NCBI GenBank assembly: GCA_004335635.1
Contig: QAXH01004084.1
Location: 1 to 64,000, forward strand
Source: Chloromonas sp. AAM2
Lineage: Eukaryota; Chlorophyta; Chlorophyceae; Chlamydomonadales; Chlamydomonadaceae
Direction of reading: 5' to 3'
DNA: 64,000 nucleotides
Shown: piece after piece, positions 36,509 to 48,737 of the stretch
How the letters are laid out: the number at the start of each line of letters is the position of its first letter
How positions within the stretch are numbered: position 1 is the stretch's first letter
Program-made: the position numbers and the translations under genes
Notes under the pieces: model-generated
The model's database searches: none
Seen by the model: the letters and a program-made list of their open reading frames with translations, nothing else
Told to the model about the DNA's origin: nothing

Positions 36509-38796
36509 CTGCAATGGGAAGCACTGACATGCGACTCTCGCTGCTTATCCAGTTTCAGTCACGGTCAATCTGAGTGTTAGACATGTATAAGTTTGATGAC
36601 AGCAGCCAGAGGCCTCACACAGCATAGTCACACTGCTGCACTTGTGTATTTGACTTATCACGCACGTGGTGGTCACACTCACAACCACTGCAGCACGCCC
36701 ACATGTCTACATCTCCGTACAGCTGTACCCTGTTTCGGTCACAGCTGAGGATTTGAAGATCAGCTCGGTTTGAGCACCTTCTGTCGTCGGGTCTCAATCA
36801 CGGACTTTGCACAGTAGAGTATAGGCTCCAGAGCAGCCTTCAGACCTGGAAAGTCGTTTTGGCGAGAAATCTCAAGGAGGAGCGGCAGTCCAAGGAGCAG
36901 CAGGAGCCAACGCGTGAACATGTAGCTGCAGAAGTTTCAGGAGAAACGGCAGCCAAAAAAAAGATGTTTGCCAGTTCTGGGGCATTTCCTTGTGTCCCAG
37001 TGGCGAGGTGTTTGATTCTGTGGGGGAGTAGTACCTTAAGAAGGCATGTCCCTACTAAGTTTTCTAAACGATGATGAATGTGTGTAATCTGGCAGTGAGA
37101 GCCTCTCCGTCAGAGTGAGAGAAACGCGCTGGGATGTGTTGCTGATGCTGGTGTTGGTAGGCGGTAGTGACTTCCAATCAGTGCATATGAACAGAACTGA
37201 GAGGGCATCATTGCGCCAGTGCTTTTCCCTGCTTTACCCGTTCACGACGACAGGTGTTTCCTACACTCCCTGTTGTGTGGCATGCTGCATGCATCTGGTG
37301 AGCTACCAGAGCACCTGGAGCGCGTGTCTGTGTTTGGGGGTGCGTGTTTAGGGGAACCCCTTGCATGATATGTCCCTGAGGGGCCCAGAGGCCAAAACCA
37401 AGGTACAGGTATCAATTTACAAGCCGGGAGTGCACACCATGAAGCACGTCCAACGCAAACGTCAGCTAATTGCAATCATGTCTCCTAGTAAAGGGGAATC
37501 TGGCCGTGTCAGCAAGGGGTGGTGAGGCCCGTGTAGCCATCACCCCACAGCACGCCTTCCGAAAGCATCCCGTTAGCCACATATATGGCAAGAATTGAAA
37601 GCATGCGTGGTTACTGACAGCATGTGCCATGTATATACAGCATTGCTGTGCGAGCGAGAATGCTTTCTGCTGAACTCGAGGAACAAGGCCTACGAGCTCG
37701 CATCCTGCTGCGACCCCTCAGAGCGACGCTACACGCCCCACACAGGTGATGATGTTGGGTCTGAAGACTGTAGTCATGCAGCAACCTGCGTTCCACCTGA
37801 ACGCTTGCAACAGAGTTGTTTACTGCAAACCTTTGATACAAACCAGACTGAAGGGGTTCATTTGCCGTCACCTCTGTGAACAACTTGGATGCGGTATTGC
37901 ACAACCCCCTGCCACACACAAGCTCGAAGTTATGCTCGACTGAACTGTCGCCAGAAAAGGAGTCCATTGCGGTGCGTTAACGCTTCAGCAAGGCAGCTGG
38001 ACGAGCTTTGAACTCATCAGCCATAGATCCATCATCAACATCATTACAAGGCTTTTCGTGGTTTAACCCACGGTACTGCAAATAGACACAATATCTCTCC
38101 AAGTATTGCGCACCTGACAATCGTTAAGCCAAGAAAGCCATGAATTGTTTGTTTCTCCCGTTGATGAACTGATGCCTCTCCCAAGCACGCCGCCTCCCAG
38201 TTGCCGCTATTTCTCCCCAGGACGCTGAACTAGCTTTGTCATATACAGGTACCTAGTCACGCCTGGTCATTAACATTCCGAAGTTCTTACAGATCTTACA
38301 GGACTCAGAAAACCAACTGGCCATGTCCACTGCTATACGATTGAGATGGAATGGTTGTGGTTTGTTAAGGTGGGAAATCGCGGGGTGCAAGTCCAGCAGC
38401 TGTCTGTTAGCCTGCAACCGTTTGTCATATCCAATTAACCAAGACCCAAAACCAGTCCAACACTCATGAAACTTTCTGCAATACCAGTTATAAAATCAAG
38501 TGCCCAACGTTAACAAGCATCATCCCTGCAGTTGTGGTCCGAACAAGGCTTGCATGTTGCAAAGCCATGTCAATAGTCACTGTGCCTGTGGCAAGCCCCA
38601 CAGCGTCACCACCACAGGCCAGGCACAGAGTTCAAGAACAAGGCAGGCCATGATGACCGAAATGTACCCCAGTCAAGCTCATCCACTGCTGTCAACCTAG
38701 CCTGGCCGGTATAACACCCTGCCAGCAGCTAGACTGTAACAATATGTGTAACAGCGCACAGTATCGTAGCGCAGGTTTTGTCGTGCAAGACTTCCA
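36509..38796. other. Intergenic region with R1 end and a duplicated gene fragment
   Basis: No complete gene is seen. An R1 end is at 36955-36987 and a fragment of the ADP-ribosylglycohydrolase-fold gene at about 37640-37790. The remainder, including 37800-38790, has no supported coding sequence. Confidence 0.5.
37640..37790 (+). pseudogene. Fragment duplicated from the 43.4-46.4 kb glycohydrolase-fold gene
   Basis: Bases from GCTGTGCGAGCGAGAATGCT to CTCGAG match 44122-44157 of the plus-strand gene. The sequence then jumps to the equivalent of 44522 onward (CCTACGAGCTC and CGACCCCTCAGAGCG) and runs through the donor into the intron (CACACAGGTGATGATGTTG). Because intronic bases are retained after the second piece it is a DNA-level copy, not a retrocopy. 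The junction falls on CTCGAG, which is present at both break points in the source gene. Confidence 0.75.
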
Positions 38797-41700
38797 TTAC
38801 AAGCCCGGCATGGGGAAGGAGTGGGCCATGGCCTCAACCTCTGCCTTGAGCGCGATGACATCGGGCCTCTGGGCGGCGTTGGCATGAATGTACTCCTTGA
38901 ACTCCTTCAACTTGGCTGGCGCTGGGGTCTTGGCGGCGCAGTCCTTGGCAATCTGTAGCACAAACATACACACGACAATAGCCATGTCTAACAGCCATGT
39001 GGTGAACGCAAGCCGTCACGCCCAACAACACGTTGAAGGAGACATGCGGTGGATGCAATGCGCACACTGACAATAATTGATGAGCGCATCAGCCCTTCAG
39101 CCGTACGCAAAGATTGAACACTGTGACAACATTTAACACATCTGGGTAACAGTCAGGGTATGCTCATTGCCAACCTGGCAACACTATTCCAAAACTCCTG
39201 TTTCACATCTGGGTCGATACATGGAAGACACACACGCACGCACACGCATTGGCGAGGACATGTTAGTCCGATGCACAGTTGATATCAATCTAAAGCACAA
39301 CTGCACTGCCCGGTGCAAGTAGTCAGCTTTAGGCCTTGTAATGATGATGATAATGACAGTGAAAAATCAAGCCTGTGATCGAATCAACCCTGTGCAATTG
39401 ACGAGTGCTCACCTGCACAGCCCGGTGCAGGTAGTCCGCCACCTTGACAAAGTCTGCCTCTTTGAAGCCGCGTGTGGTGAGGGCGGGCGTGCCCACACGG
39501 ATGCCGCCGGGCACGATGGCGCTCTTGTCGCCGGGCACGCTGTTCTTGTTCAAGGTGATGCTCACCTCGTCAAGAACCAACTGCACAGCACGCAGACATG
39601 GTCTCAACCAAACTTCAGCATCACGACTTCTTCAATCAAAAAAAAAGCAGAGTTGCACTTTCCTCCAGGCCACCAAAGTTCTGGTGGTTGCAAAACGTGG
39701 TTGCACATCTTTTAGTAGTAGCCTCGGGTACGGCTTGCACAGGACCCTTCCCCACCTGCACGCGAGCTCCATCAATGCCATTGGGCTTGGTGTCCACCAG
39801 GATGAGGTGGTTGTCCGTGCCCCCCGACACGATGCTGTAGCCCAGCTCTGTCATGCGCGCGGACAGTGCCTGGCAATTGGCGACCACCTGTGGCATGCAA
39901 ACGATGCGCCAAAATCATCAGCCATGTGCTCAACAAATGTCAACACAATCCATCAGTCACATCCTCAACAAAGCTGTGACGCATGACTAAATGACCAGGC
40001 ATGAACACGCAGTGCGCCTCTGCTTCTGCTTGCTTTGCCGTTGACAGCTACGTACATGCGTGCACTCGCATTTGCTGTGTGGTGCATTTACTATGGGGTG
40101 CCAAGAATGCCAGCCCACGCATCCAGGTACCCAAGCCCCCACCTGCTTCTGGTATGTCTTGAACTCTGATGTGTTGGCCTGCTTGAGTGCCACAGCCAGC
40201 GCACTGATGGTGTGGTTGTGTGGACCGCCCTGCAGACCCTGTGCAGGCATGGCAACACACAGGCACGGGTCAGCTCGTTACGAAACGATACACGTGTTTT
40301 ACAATCATACAAACACACTACAGTGTGCCATGGACGATTGCAGAATACCACCAGGTGACCTGGGAAGACAAGGCGAGGCCTCCGCCCTAGGCAGACGAAC
40401 AGCTGGCCGCAACGGCGAGCAACTGCTGTCACGTGGATGATGGCTTCCACGTGCATCTGCAAACCTCACAACATGCTAGGCGTGACCCTAGCACACTGCC
40501 TTGTAACACAGCTGGCACCCTCCCAGCCCCAAGTCCAGGCACCTTAAACTGCCTCTGACATGGCTGCCACCGTGAGTCCATTGCCATGCACAAGCGTGCT
40601 CTTACACTCAAAGCTAGTCATGCCATTAAAGCCGCTCACAGGGAAAACAGCGTTGTCAATTGCCTCCTTGAACTCCCTGCGGTAGAAGATCATGCCTCCC
40701 CTTGGGCCCCTGAGGGACTTGTGTGTGGTGGTGGTCACCACATGCGAGTGCTCAAATGGCCCGGGCACCACGCCTGCAGCCACCAGGCCGCTGATGTGTG
40801 CCATGTCGCTCAGGAGATAGGCGTCATGCTGGTCGCAGATGTCGCGCATGCGCTTGTAGTCGATGTTGCTGCAAACGCATGAGACAGCACAGCTGCGGTC
40901 AGGCACTCGTGAATATTGCAAGGCACAAGCTGCAGGCACGCATTTAGATGGCTGATGAGCAACTGGCCGTCAAAGAGCGGGTTCTTGAGGGGTACACAGG
41001 CTGAAAGGAACGGATGGCAGGTCTAGCGGTGAACCAACAATCGCAACATGATTCCGGACGATCCAAACATCGGTCTCATCATGCTGCCTTAGTCAAGTAG
41101 GCAAAGTGTTCTCAAATCACCAGTTACACCTGCACTGTGGCACAGTCATGTTTGGGTAATACAAGTGCGGCGCACACTCAAAAGCTAATGCGGCTCTCAC
41201 CGTGAGTATGCAGATGCACCAGCGATGAGAAGCTTAGGGCGAAACAGCTGTGCTGACTTCTCCAAGGTGTCATAGTCAATGATACCAGTGGATTCATCCA
41301 GGCGGTACGGCATGGACTCAAAGTAGATGGATGTGGCGCTGATGCGCCTCTTGCCAGTCATGAAGCCATGTGTCAGGTGGCCGCCATGGGGCAAGTCCAG
41401 GCCCATGATCCGGTCATGGGGCTTAAGAAGGGCTGTGTACACCTATAGCAGGCATGGAAGTGCAACGTGCAACTCAAGACGCCATTGTGGTCTCATGGAT
41501 AATCAATGAGAACAGCTGGGCATGCACAGTGTGTGCATTCATGCAAAAAGTGCAAGGCAGTGTACACATACACCATGGACAGAAGTCATGTGCAACACAG
41601 GCGGCCGCTGTAGTTTATAGGCACAGGGTTGCAAGGTGCTGCCTGGGCGGAGGGCGGTGCACTCTGCAGAAGCGTTTTGCTGCTGGCTGTGCATCCCTTG

Positions 41701-43003
41701 TGTGCAACACTTGGAATCATATATGAATTAAGTGTAGCTTGTCACCAATGCCTGTGGCTTCATTGGGTAGCCACCCAGGAGCACACCCTTCGGTAGCCAC
41801 ACAGGCATCACCAAGGCCTCACCTGGAAATTGGCTGGGGAGCCGGACAAGGGCTGCACGTTGACGCCCCACACAGCAGGGTCGAGCCCGAACAGCTCCAG
41901 TGCACGCTTCTGCAAGCAACAGCCAGGCAAGCACACGCTGTATGCCAGTGCCATCACTATGGTACACTTGAAGTGAAAGCATGCAGGGGTGACTGAGGCT
42001 GTAGCTGGCGTTTGACCATCTGAACCTTCTGTTGCAAAACTCAATCCATTGCACATGCTCAAAATTGTGGAACCTGTGGTGCACAGCCGTACATCAGCAT
42101 AAGCCCAAGCCCAGATGTGCCACACGCACCTCGCAAAGCAGTTCAGCCTTGTCAATAAACTCATTGCCACCGTAGTAACGACCATTGGGGCGGCCCTCGC
42201 TGTACTTGTTGGTCATGCAAGAGCCCAGAGCTTGCATCACCTGCATGCAAATCATGCATGAACCACGTCGTCCCTTCCAAAACCACGTCATCTGGCTAAA
42301 GGCGGCAAGGCAAGAAGTTGAAGGGGCAATAAAGAGTCCAAACTATTGTGCACCCGATTGTGCAGCAACCCAGAGGTGGAGTCCAGCTGCCACGTAAATC
42401 CTGGGGCCAGCACCCCTCCCAGTCTCCTGCTGTTGTGCTCACCGCCCTGGAGGTAAAGTTCTCGGAGGCGATGAGCTCCAAGCCTCGAACCTGCGCAGTG
42501 AGTGCCACGTTGACTTTGAAGGCGTGCTGACCACAACGTGCACGGCTGAGGGCGTGGCGACTAGGGCTCCGGCGCCAAACAATGCAATGGCTTATTGCGC
42601 AGCTTGAGTTCTTGAAGCTTGCTGTCAACTTGCCTGCCTGGCCTTCTCCTGCGTGATGATGTTAGAGATCTCCGGATCCACCTCGGCCAGACCGCCATCA
42701 AATTGAAGCGGCTCGCGCTTGATAGCTGCACGTTAGCAACGAGCACACCAGCCATCGCGATGGGGGTACATAAATGATGCGACGCTGGCGCTATGGCCGA
42801 TGGCGTGCCCATGATGTGTGTTGTGTCCCCAAAACGTGCACACCCCGGCATTTACCGGGAGGAGGGGCGGCTAGAGTGGCCTGGACGCGCAGGGCGCGCC
42901 TTGAAGTCCTGGGGCGCACCGACACGCTGGGGAGCTGGCTCAGCTGCTGCCCAGACAAGCGGCACGTCTTGGTCGACATGCGCGTGTTCATGGTCTGCTG
43001 CAT
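38797..43003 (-). CDS. SHMT: Serine hydroxymethyltransferase, organellar type
   Basis: PLP enzyme that interconverts serine and glycine with tetrahydrofolate; the organellar form acts in photorespiration and one-carbon supply (family knowledge). Eleven exons, 43003-42856, 42725-42634, 42490-42443, 42240-42130, 41909-41823, 41442-41201, 40868-40640, 40238-40143, 39887-39756, 39580-39413 and 38952-38797, total 1,509 bases, 502 residues, fully in phase. The first 50 residues are Arg/Ser/Thr-rich with no acidic residue, a transit peptide. Motifs in order: [56 protein letters not shown], the PLP-contacting DMAHISGL, and [19 protein letters not shown] with the Schiff-base lysine at about residue 293, then [12 protein letters not shown] and TDNHLILVD. 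All catalytic residues are present. The second intron uses a GC donor (CAG|GCAAGT). It is divergent from the glycohydrolase-fold gene. Confidence 0.98.
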
Positions 43004-43422
43004 CTGGAACAATGACAACCAATCCTTGACAGGAGTGTAACTGAAGATGCCCTGCTACACCTTTCCGAGCTGACCACTAATGTTAGCTGGATGCAGTCAG
43101 TGGTCAGGGGTGTGCAACGTGTCTGTTGGGTTCGTTGAAGTGGTGGTCACTCCTCATCACTCCTTGGCACCGTCGGAGAAAGCCATCGCGTCTGTTCTCG
43201 TCTGCATCCACCATCCGTGACAGCAGCTGAGGCGCTATCTGCCTGCTAGTGGCAGAAACTTTGTGGGGATCGAAACAATGAACCTCGTAATGAGCAGTGC
43301 GCCTGCTGGCGCAAGGGCAGCGAGTAGCTGCGAGCATCGGCCTGCTGCATATACTCTGACCCGCAACGTCGCGCGTGTTCTCCCAGGTAAATGCCTTACA
43401 TAAAGCCTTTGCATCGAACATC
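43004..43422. promoter_or_regulatory. Divergent intergenic region SHMT / ADP-ribosylglycohydrolase-fold gene
   Basis: About 420 bases between the two modelled starts. No core promoter motif is called; if the plus-strand gene starts further downstream the region is a little longer. Confidence 0.35.
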
Positions 43423-46400
43423 ATGACTTCCCGGCCGCCAGCCTTTCTGGCAAATCGTCCTCCTTTGCCCCTGCACGTCCTGAATTGCAGGTGAAAGTCT
43501 TGCGCCCCGTCTTCTTTGTGTTGCGAGGGCAGCGAGCTTGGAGACGCCTACACTGCATGCAAAGCTCGAGCCCTACACAACATCAACCCATCTGCAACTG
43601 TATCAGGCCTGGAAAGCACCAGAAGACGATATCGATGCAGATGTTGGGCCGGAGGCGCGGACAGTTGGCTGTGTACTGGGTGCCATGTGCGGCAACGTTC
43701 TGGGAGCCCCTGTTCAACATGACAGGCATTGGCAGGTGTGTACGGAATGCAACAGGCCCAGCAGGAGACGGGCAGCAATGACAGTATCACAGGGTTCAAG
43801 GGAACCTTTCAACAATCAAAGGGGATCAAGTTGTTGGCAGCGGTCGCTTCCTCAAGGTTTTTCCCTGTATTTCCGGCCTTGTCAGAGGTTTGCGATATGG
43901 TTTACAATATGCTAGCACCTTACTGCACACACAGGAGTACATCGCTTCTCTATTTTTCAAATTGCTGCATTTTTCACTTCTGCTATGTGTTCTCTTGTGC
44001 AGGTTGCTAGAATGTTTCCTCAAGGGCTGACTGAGTTCTGGGGCCATGACATGCACTCCCGACCGGTGCAACGAGGACAGGCCACAGGCAAGATTCCATT
44101 TGAAGATGCTGTGCTTGAAGATGCTGTGCGAGCAAGAATGCTTTCTGCTGAACTCGAGGGACTAGGTTACTGGGCCCACTTCCTGTCTGCTGACAGACAT
44201 GGAAATACGTCGTGTTGAGCAAGGCGAGGCCAAAGCAGGAACCGGGATTAGATGGATCAACATTCTTAGATAGTGTTTGCAGGGATAGGGCTGCGCTGTG
44301 AATGTCAGCTTGCACCCTGTAGCTTGCGCTCTTGCACATTTCTGGCAGTTGTCGTCTTTACTAAGTAATTGCTTGCCCTGTTCCAGGTCTGGCCAGCAAT
44401 TCAAGCACCTATCTAATTCCACGTTGCATTGTTTGCCTGCCTTGTTCCTATTCAGGTGAATTCCAGCACCTTCTAGCCGTGTGCCACTCCCTGACTGAGA
44501 CCCAGTGCTGTGATGCTCGAGCCTTGGCCTACGAGCTCACGTCCCGCTGCGACCCCTCAGAGCGCCGCTACACGCCCCACACAGGTGATGATGTTGTGTA
44601 TGAAGACTGAGCCATCTTCTGTTTGACTTGCCGGACGGTACATTTTCAAAAAGACACTCTCTCGTGCCCCACACAGGTGATGACGGAGAATTGAGCTTAG
44701 CACCAGCAGTCCTTTGCAATGCGATTTTGTTGGTGGTGTATATGGAGCTTGAACCATCTTCTTTTTGGCTTGTCGGACAATACAGATACGTACAGACACT
44801 CACGCACGCACGCACTCACTCATTCACGCACTCACAGAGTACATTCTCAACCGGTTGCGAGCTGAGGGCGGTCAGCTGGACTCGCTGCCCTTCCTGGCCT
44901 CCTTGCCAGCGCAGGCAGCGCAGTTCTATGCAAACGACAGGACCAGAGCGGCTGCATCCTTTTCAGACAGGTAAGAAGATCTCAACAGCCCATGGGCAGG
45001 ATGAGAGGGCATGGGGCACGCTGACAATGCACGTGGATAGGCATGTGCGGGTTGTGCATGTGCGCTATGTTTGCATACCCACATACACGTGGATGTTGGA
45101 TGTTGTCGTGACATTGACCTCCCTCAGTCCCACACAAGTCACAAGCGGGTTCCCATGCCGATCCAAGCCGCATGCGCTGATGCCCGTGTATGTATTGAAC
45201 CATTGCTGAGTTTGTACACGCCATGTCGTTGCCGCGTGCACTTCCTTCCGATGTAGTGCAGCACACACACATACAGGTACGTCGCTGTGGCTTGTTCACT
45301 GTACACACATGCATGCTATACCATTGCCGCATGGCAGGTGGGACCTTGAACCCTGGGGTCCGGCAGACCATGGCGCAGCCGCCGCTGTCGCCGCACCCAT
45401 CGCCCTCGCCTACCGCTCAAGCACCTGGGAACTAGCTGACCAAGCAGTACAAGAGGCGTGCCTGTTCACGCACTCGCACCCGGTGGGCATTGACGGGGCG
45501 AGGGTCATGGCAGCAGCCGTGCACTGGCTTCTGCAGCAGCCCAGGCCTGGAATGGTGGAGGCTGACAGGATGGCGGGGCCGCAGGTGCTGCTAGCGCATC
45601 TGAGGACTGTGGCTAAGACTAGGGACATGCAGAGCAAGCTGGAGCTTCTGCAACAACAGCTATTCCAGGTGTGTGATCGATCATTCGATTTCTGTGAGGA
45701 GTGCTGTTAGAAGTGCTGTGAGAAATCAGCCAGACCACCAAACACCAGTAGATGATGTGCTAGCTTGCTGTCCCAATCTTGGCCTCAGACACTGTGATCC
45801 ACAAATTGTCATAAGCAAAATCCATACAGTACGTAGGCACACCTGTTACTGTCTCGTTTTTTTACAGGTTTTTGGAGATCAGGCAAGGCCTGCAAAACAA
45901 GGGCCTTACAACACCCATTGCGCAATCCACAGTGTGCTGTACGCAGCCATGCCATTCATTTGAGAAGTGCTGGTGCCCCATTCACAGGTGGACAAGATCA
46001 GCTCCTGGCCTGCCTTCTACCGTGGGCAGCAGTGGCACCGCCTCACCCAGGTTCTCAGCCGTGTGACCTATCACGACCTCGCAACCACGGGCACAGAGGC
46101 CACAGCAGTGGCGCTTTGGGCATTCCTCACACACTGGCGCCTGCCTTACCAGGCAGTGTGCGTGTCGGCTCTGTTTGGCGGCGGCGCACCGGCAACAACG
46201 CAGATGGTTGGAGCTCTAGCCGGCGCCTTGCATGGATCTGACTGGATTCCGGCAAGCTGGTGGCAGCAGCTTGAAAACACGTCCAGCGAGCAAGGCGAGG
46301 GGAATGAGCAGCTGCCGGACGAGGAGGCAGAGGGATATGGTGCTGTGATGGGAATGCGGGATGAGGCCATTGCAGTGGCGAGGCAGCTTGCATTGGTGCA

Positions 46401-46443
46401 CAGCACACATGTGGGGCGGCTTGCGGACGCTGCGGACAATTGA
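43423..46443 (+). CDS. ADP-ribosylglycohydrolase-fold protein with degenerate metal site
   Basis: The ADP-ribosylglycohydrolase (ARH/DraG) family removes ADP-ribose from proteins with a two-Mg centre. Supported exons end at 43734 (VGCVLGAMCGNVLGAPV, the family's N-terminal GxxxGxxxGDALGAP motif, with Asn for Asp), then 44003 onward, 44467-44584, 44838-44970, 45338-45668 and 45988-46443. Further family features are the HGAAAAVAAPIALAYR segment (the usual GNGAAMRxAPLG position), FTHSHPVGIDGARVMAAAV, and TATAVALWAFLTH-like TEATAVALWAFLTH. The C-terminal GGDTDT-x-x-x-x-GALAGA reads GGGAPATTQMVGALAGA, so both metal-binding Asp are gone, and I could not find a TDDT motif. Probably a pseudoenzyme. 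The exon boundary after 44003 and the start (43423, or nearer 43530) are unresolved, and a 37-base first intron would be implausibly short. Two R3 copies fill one intron. Confidence 0.68.
44585..44836 (-). repeat. Two tandem R3 copies in an intron
   Basis: On minus, the first copy has (GAGT/GCGT)n then GTCTGTACGTATCTGTATTG, AGAAGATGGTTCAAGC and GCATTGCAAAGGACTGCTGG (44836-44697). The second has GAGAGTGTCTTTTTGAAAAT and CAAACAGAAGATGGCTCAG (44672-44585). A CCCACACAGGTGATGA string from the exon end recurs between them, so the insertion duplicated or gene-converted the splice junction. Confidence 0.7.
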
Positions 46444-48143
46444 AATACATGAGTTCTTCCTTACGCCTTGGTTCAATGTTGTACCCATACAGCACCTATA
46501 CAGCACAAAGTCGTGCCTTCAGCTGCCTGTTCATTCATGCCATTTTCCCTGGCTCTCTGTCCAGCTCTCAATGCACTTCTGTCCATGGATCCAGAGCAGG
46601 AGTGGTGTATGGCCGCCCGCCTCCTTGGGGAATGGCTCGGCTGCCTCCTCTCGGACCAACCGCAGTAATCGTTCGGCCCCCTCCTCTTGGACGGGATTCA
46701 GGAATGCATCGGCCAAGCAGCAGATGGATCAAGGAGTGGTGTATGGCATCACAATGCAGTGCATGCCACAACAATTTTGCATTCTTTGTGTAATGCACGA
46801 GGAAAACCGCATGCAGGAAATCGACTACCAGCGATCTGCTCAACTCAGCAGCAGATCATATTCTGGTAGCAGAACATCAATGCATGCTGCAACGGCTCCG
46901 CAAGCGTGAACAGAAGGTATTCCTGCATCCGAACACGTTGGCGCATCTAAATCATTCGTGGCCTGGAGAGCGCAGAGTGTGAGCAAACATTGATGCCGTT
47001 GAGCAGCAATGACACTATGCTTATAGATGCCTTGCTGGAAGCTGTTCTGCATGTTATAGCTTGGGCATGTTAGTCTCTCATCCGCAAATGTATTGTATTT
47101 TTCCAGCGTGGCATAAATGAACAGGATGAAATGGACAAAGCTGGCTTACACCAGGCTAGCAGATCTGGTGTGCTGCAAGTTTTCTAATTCCTTCTGATGC
47201 ACTCGGTGACTGACCCACGCGTGCTACTTTATTTTGCTGGCATGGGGATAACTCATGCCACTTTAGTTATTTATGCCGGTAGGCGTTCTTGTTGAGCTGC
47301 GGATTAAGGAATCTCAGACACACGCACCTGCATTTTGTCTAGGTTTGTTTATGGCTTTCGTGTCTGGCAAGGTACGCCAGGACCCTGGCAGCTCACTGTA
47401 TTGTAGAGGATTCTGGGGGATACTTAAGGGACAGTCGTCTTGATTGGTGATGTCAGCTGTGTAAGCGAGTAAGACAGCTGTTATCAACAACAAGCTGTTG
47501 GCAGCAGCTGCCACGCCAACCTGCTAGGGCATGAATGATTATTGCCTTGCTGGCGTTGAATGCCACAGGGAGAATCCAGCTTACATCAGACGCCTGTATA
47601 ATGAAGGTGTAGTTCAGCACCGCGTGTAGGCGGTGTACAAAAAGCAGGGAGGGACTCCAACTCGTCCAACCTAAATGGGGACTATGACACACCTGGATGG
47701 TAGTGCTGTTGGTCACCTCTCGGGGTGCTGTCCTGCCAGCAGCAATAGGAGCGGGAAAAGATCCTCAAGTTTTGCAGCAAAACGGCCGAGTACAGTGACC
47801 AGGTGCGTGTGGGTGGGGCAGGTAGTGGGTGGGTCAAAAACTTCTTAGGCTTTGAAAAGGCCACTAACGGACCACAGGAACCAATGGACACCAATGTCAG
47901 CCCAACTGCACAGCCATTCAGCGCGCAACATTGAAAAATGTACATTGGCATTGAAAAATGTAATGAATGTAGTAACCGCAATAGCCACTCACACCCCACA
48001 CCTCTCACACGCTTACCCGCTGGCAACGCGCGAACGTCGGCGAGTAGCTGCAACAGTGCTGCAGAGACTTCTTGCTCAGCAGCGCTACATTACGAACTGG
48101 TTCCTCCACCTCGGTTGCCCCAACTTGAATTCCATTCGCTGGG
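46444..48143. other. Mostly intergenic region with R2 copy
   Basis: An R2 copy lies at 47648-47745. A coding-like frame at 46561-46668 (NALLSMDPEQEWCMAARLLG, after a CTGTCCAG acceptor) could be an additional 3' exon of the glycohydrolase-fold gene, but its phase does not fit the preceding exon. Nothing else is supported. Confidence 0.4.
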
Positions 48144-48672
48144 CTATTCCTTGACAACAAACACCAGCTCGGCTCCTGTGGCCAAGGCCCTGCGAACTAG
48201 CCTGGCGACGATAACATCGGGCGGCGCTTTGTGAAGGTGAACATGCACCCGTAACTGCCATGTCATTCTCATGCGGAGCATTGCGGCTAGCTTTGCAAGG
48301 CGACAGTATAGTGTGCAGTTGCTGGCAGGCGCGCAGGAAAGCCCCAATCGCTGGCCTTTCTGCAGCAAATGACAGCTGATGCCAACAAAGTTTGGAAAAA
48401 CGAGGGAGGATAAGCCGAATCACGGGTATCGTCTGCTGGATGCAACATCTGCATTTACTAACATTGGCATTGTCGTCACTGTCGCTCGCTGGCCGCCATC
48501 TGCCAATGACATTTGACGTTTGCATGCAGGGCATGCGAGGCTCGTCCTGGCTCAGCTGCAGCTGGGTCTTGGCGATTTGATCAGACGGCCAGCCAGCTGA
48601 TTCTGTCCTCGCGCAGAACATAATCCGGGGCTCACTTGCCGTCTATCACAAACGAGATCTGTAAACGGCATT
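48144..48672 (-). CDS. Possible small minus-strand gene, 3' exons only
   Basis: The last frame ends PPDVIVARLVRRALATGAEL followed by VFVVKE and a stop at 48144, with the regular hydrophobic pattern of a real beta-alpha-beta end. Upstream pieces ISFVID (48672-48655, ending in an overlapping GC/GT donor GCAAGTGAGC) and SAGWPSDQIAKTQLQLSQDE (near 48600) look coding, but I could not close the phases between them. The family is not recognised. If real, its 5' end overlaps the first exon of the CXC gene on the other strand. Confidence 0.3.
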
Positions 48673-48737
48673 CAAAGACAAATTCAACAGTGGGCTGCTA
48701 GGGCTCTGACGTCTGACGGAGGCATCGCCCGATTGCG

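Noticed and set aside
40944..41010. Minus-strand frame [17 protein letters not shown] between SHMT exons
   Set aside because: SHMT continuity runs directly from AGASAYSR to NIDYKRM; the segment is intronic and has no counterpart in the enzyme.
46561..46668. Extra last exon of the glycohydrolase-fold gene (NALLSMDPEQEWC)
   Set aside because: The acceptor is good and the frame coding-like, but its phase does not match a donor before the stop at 46443.
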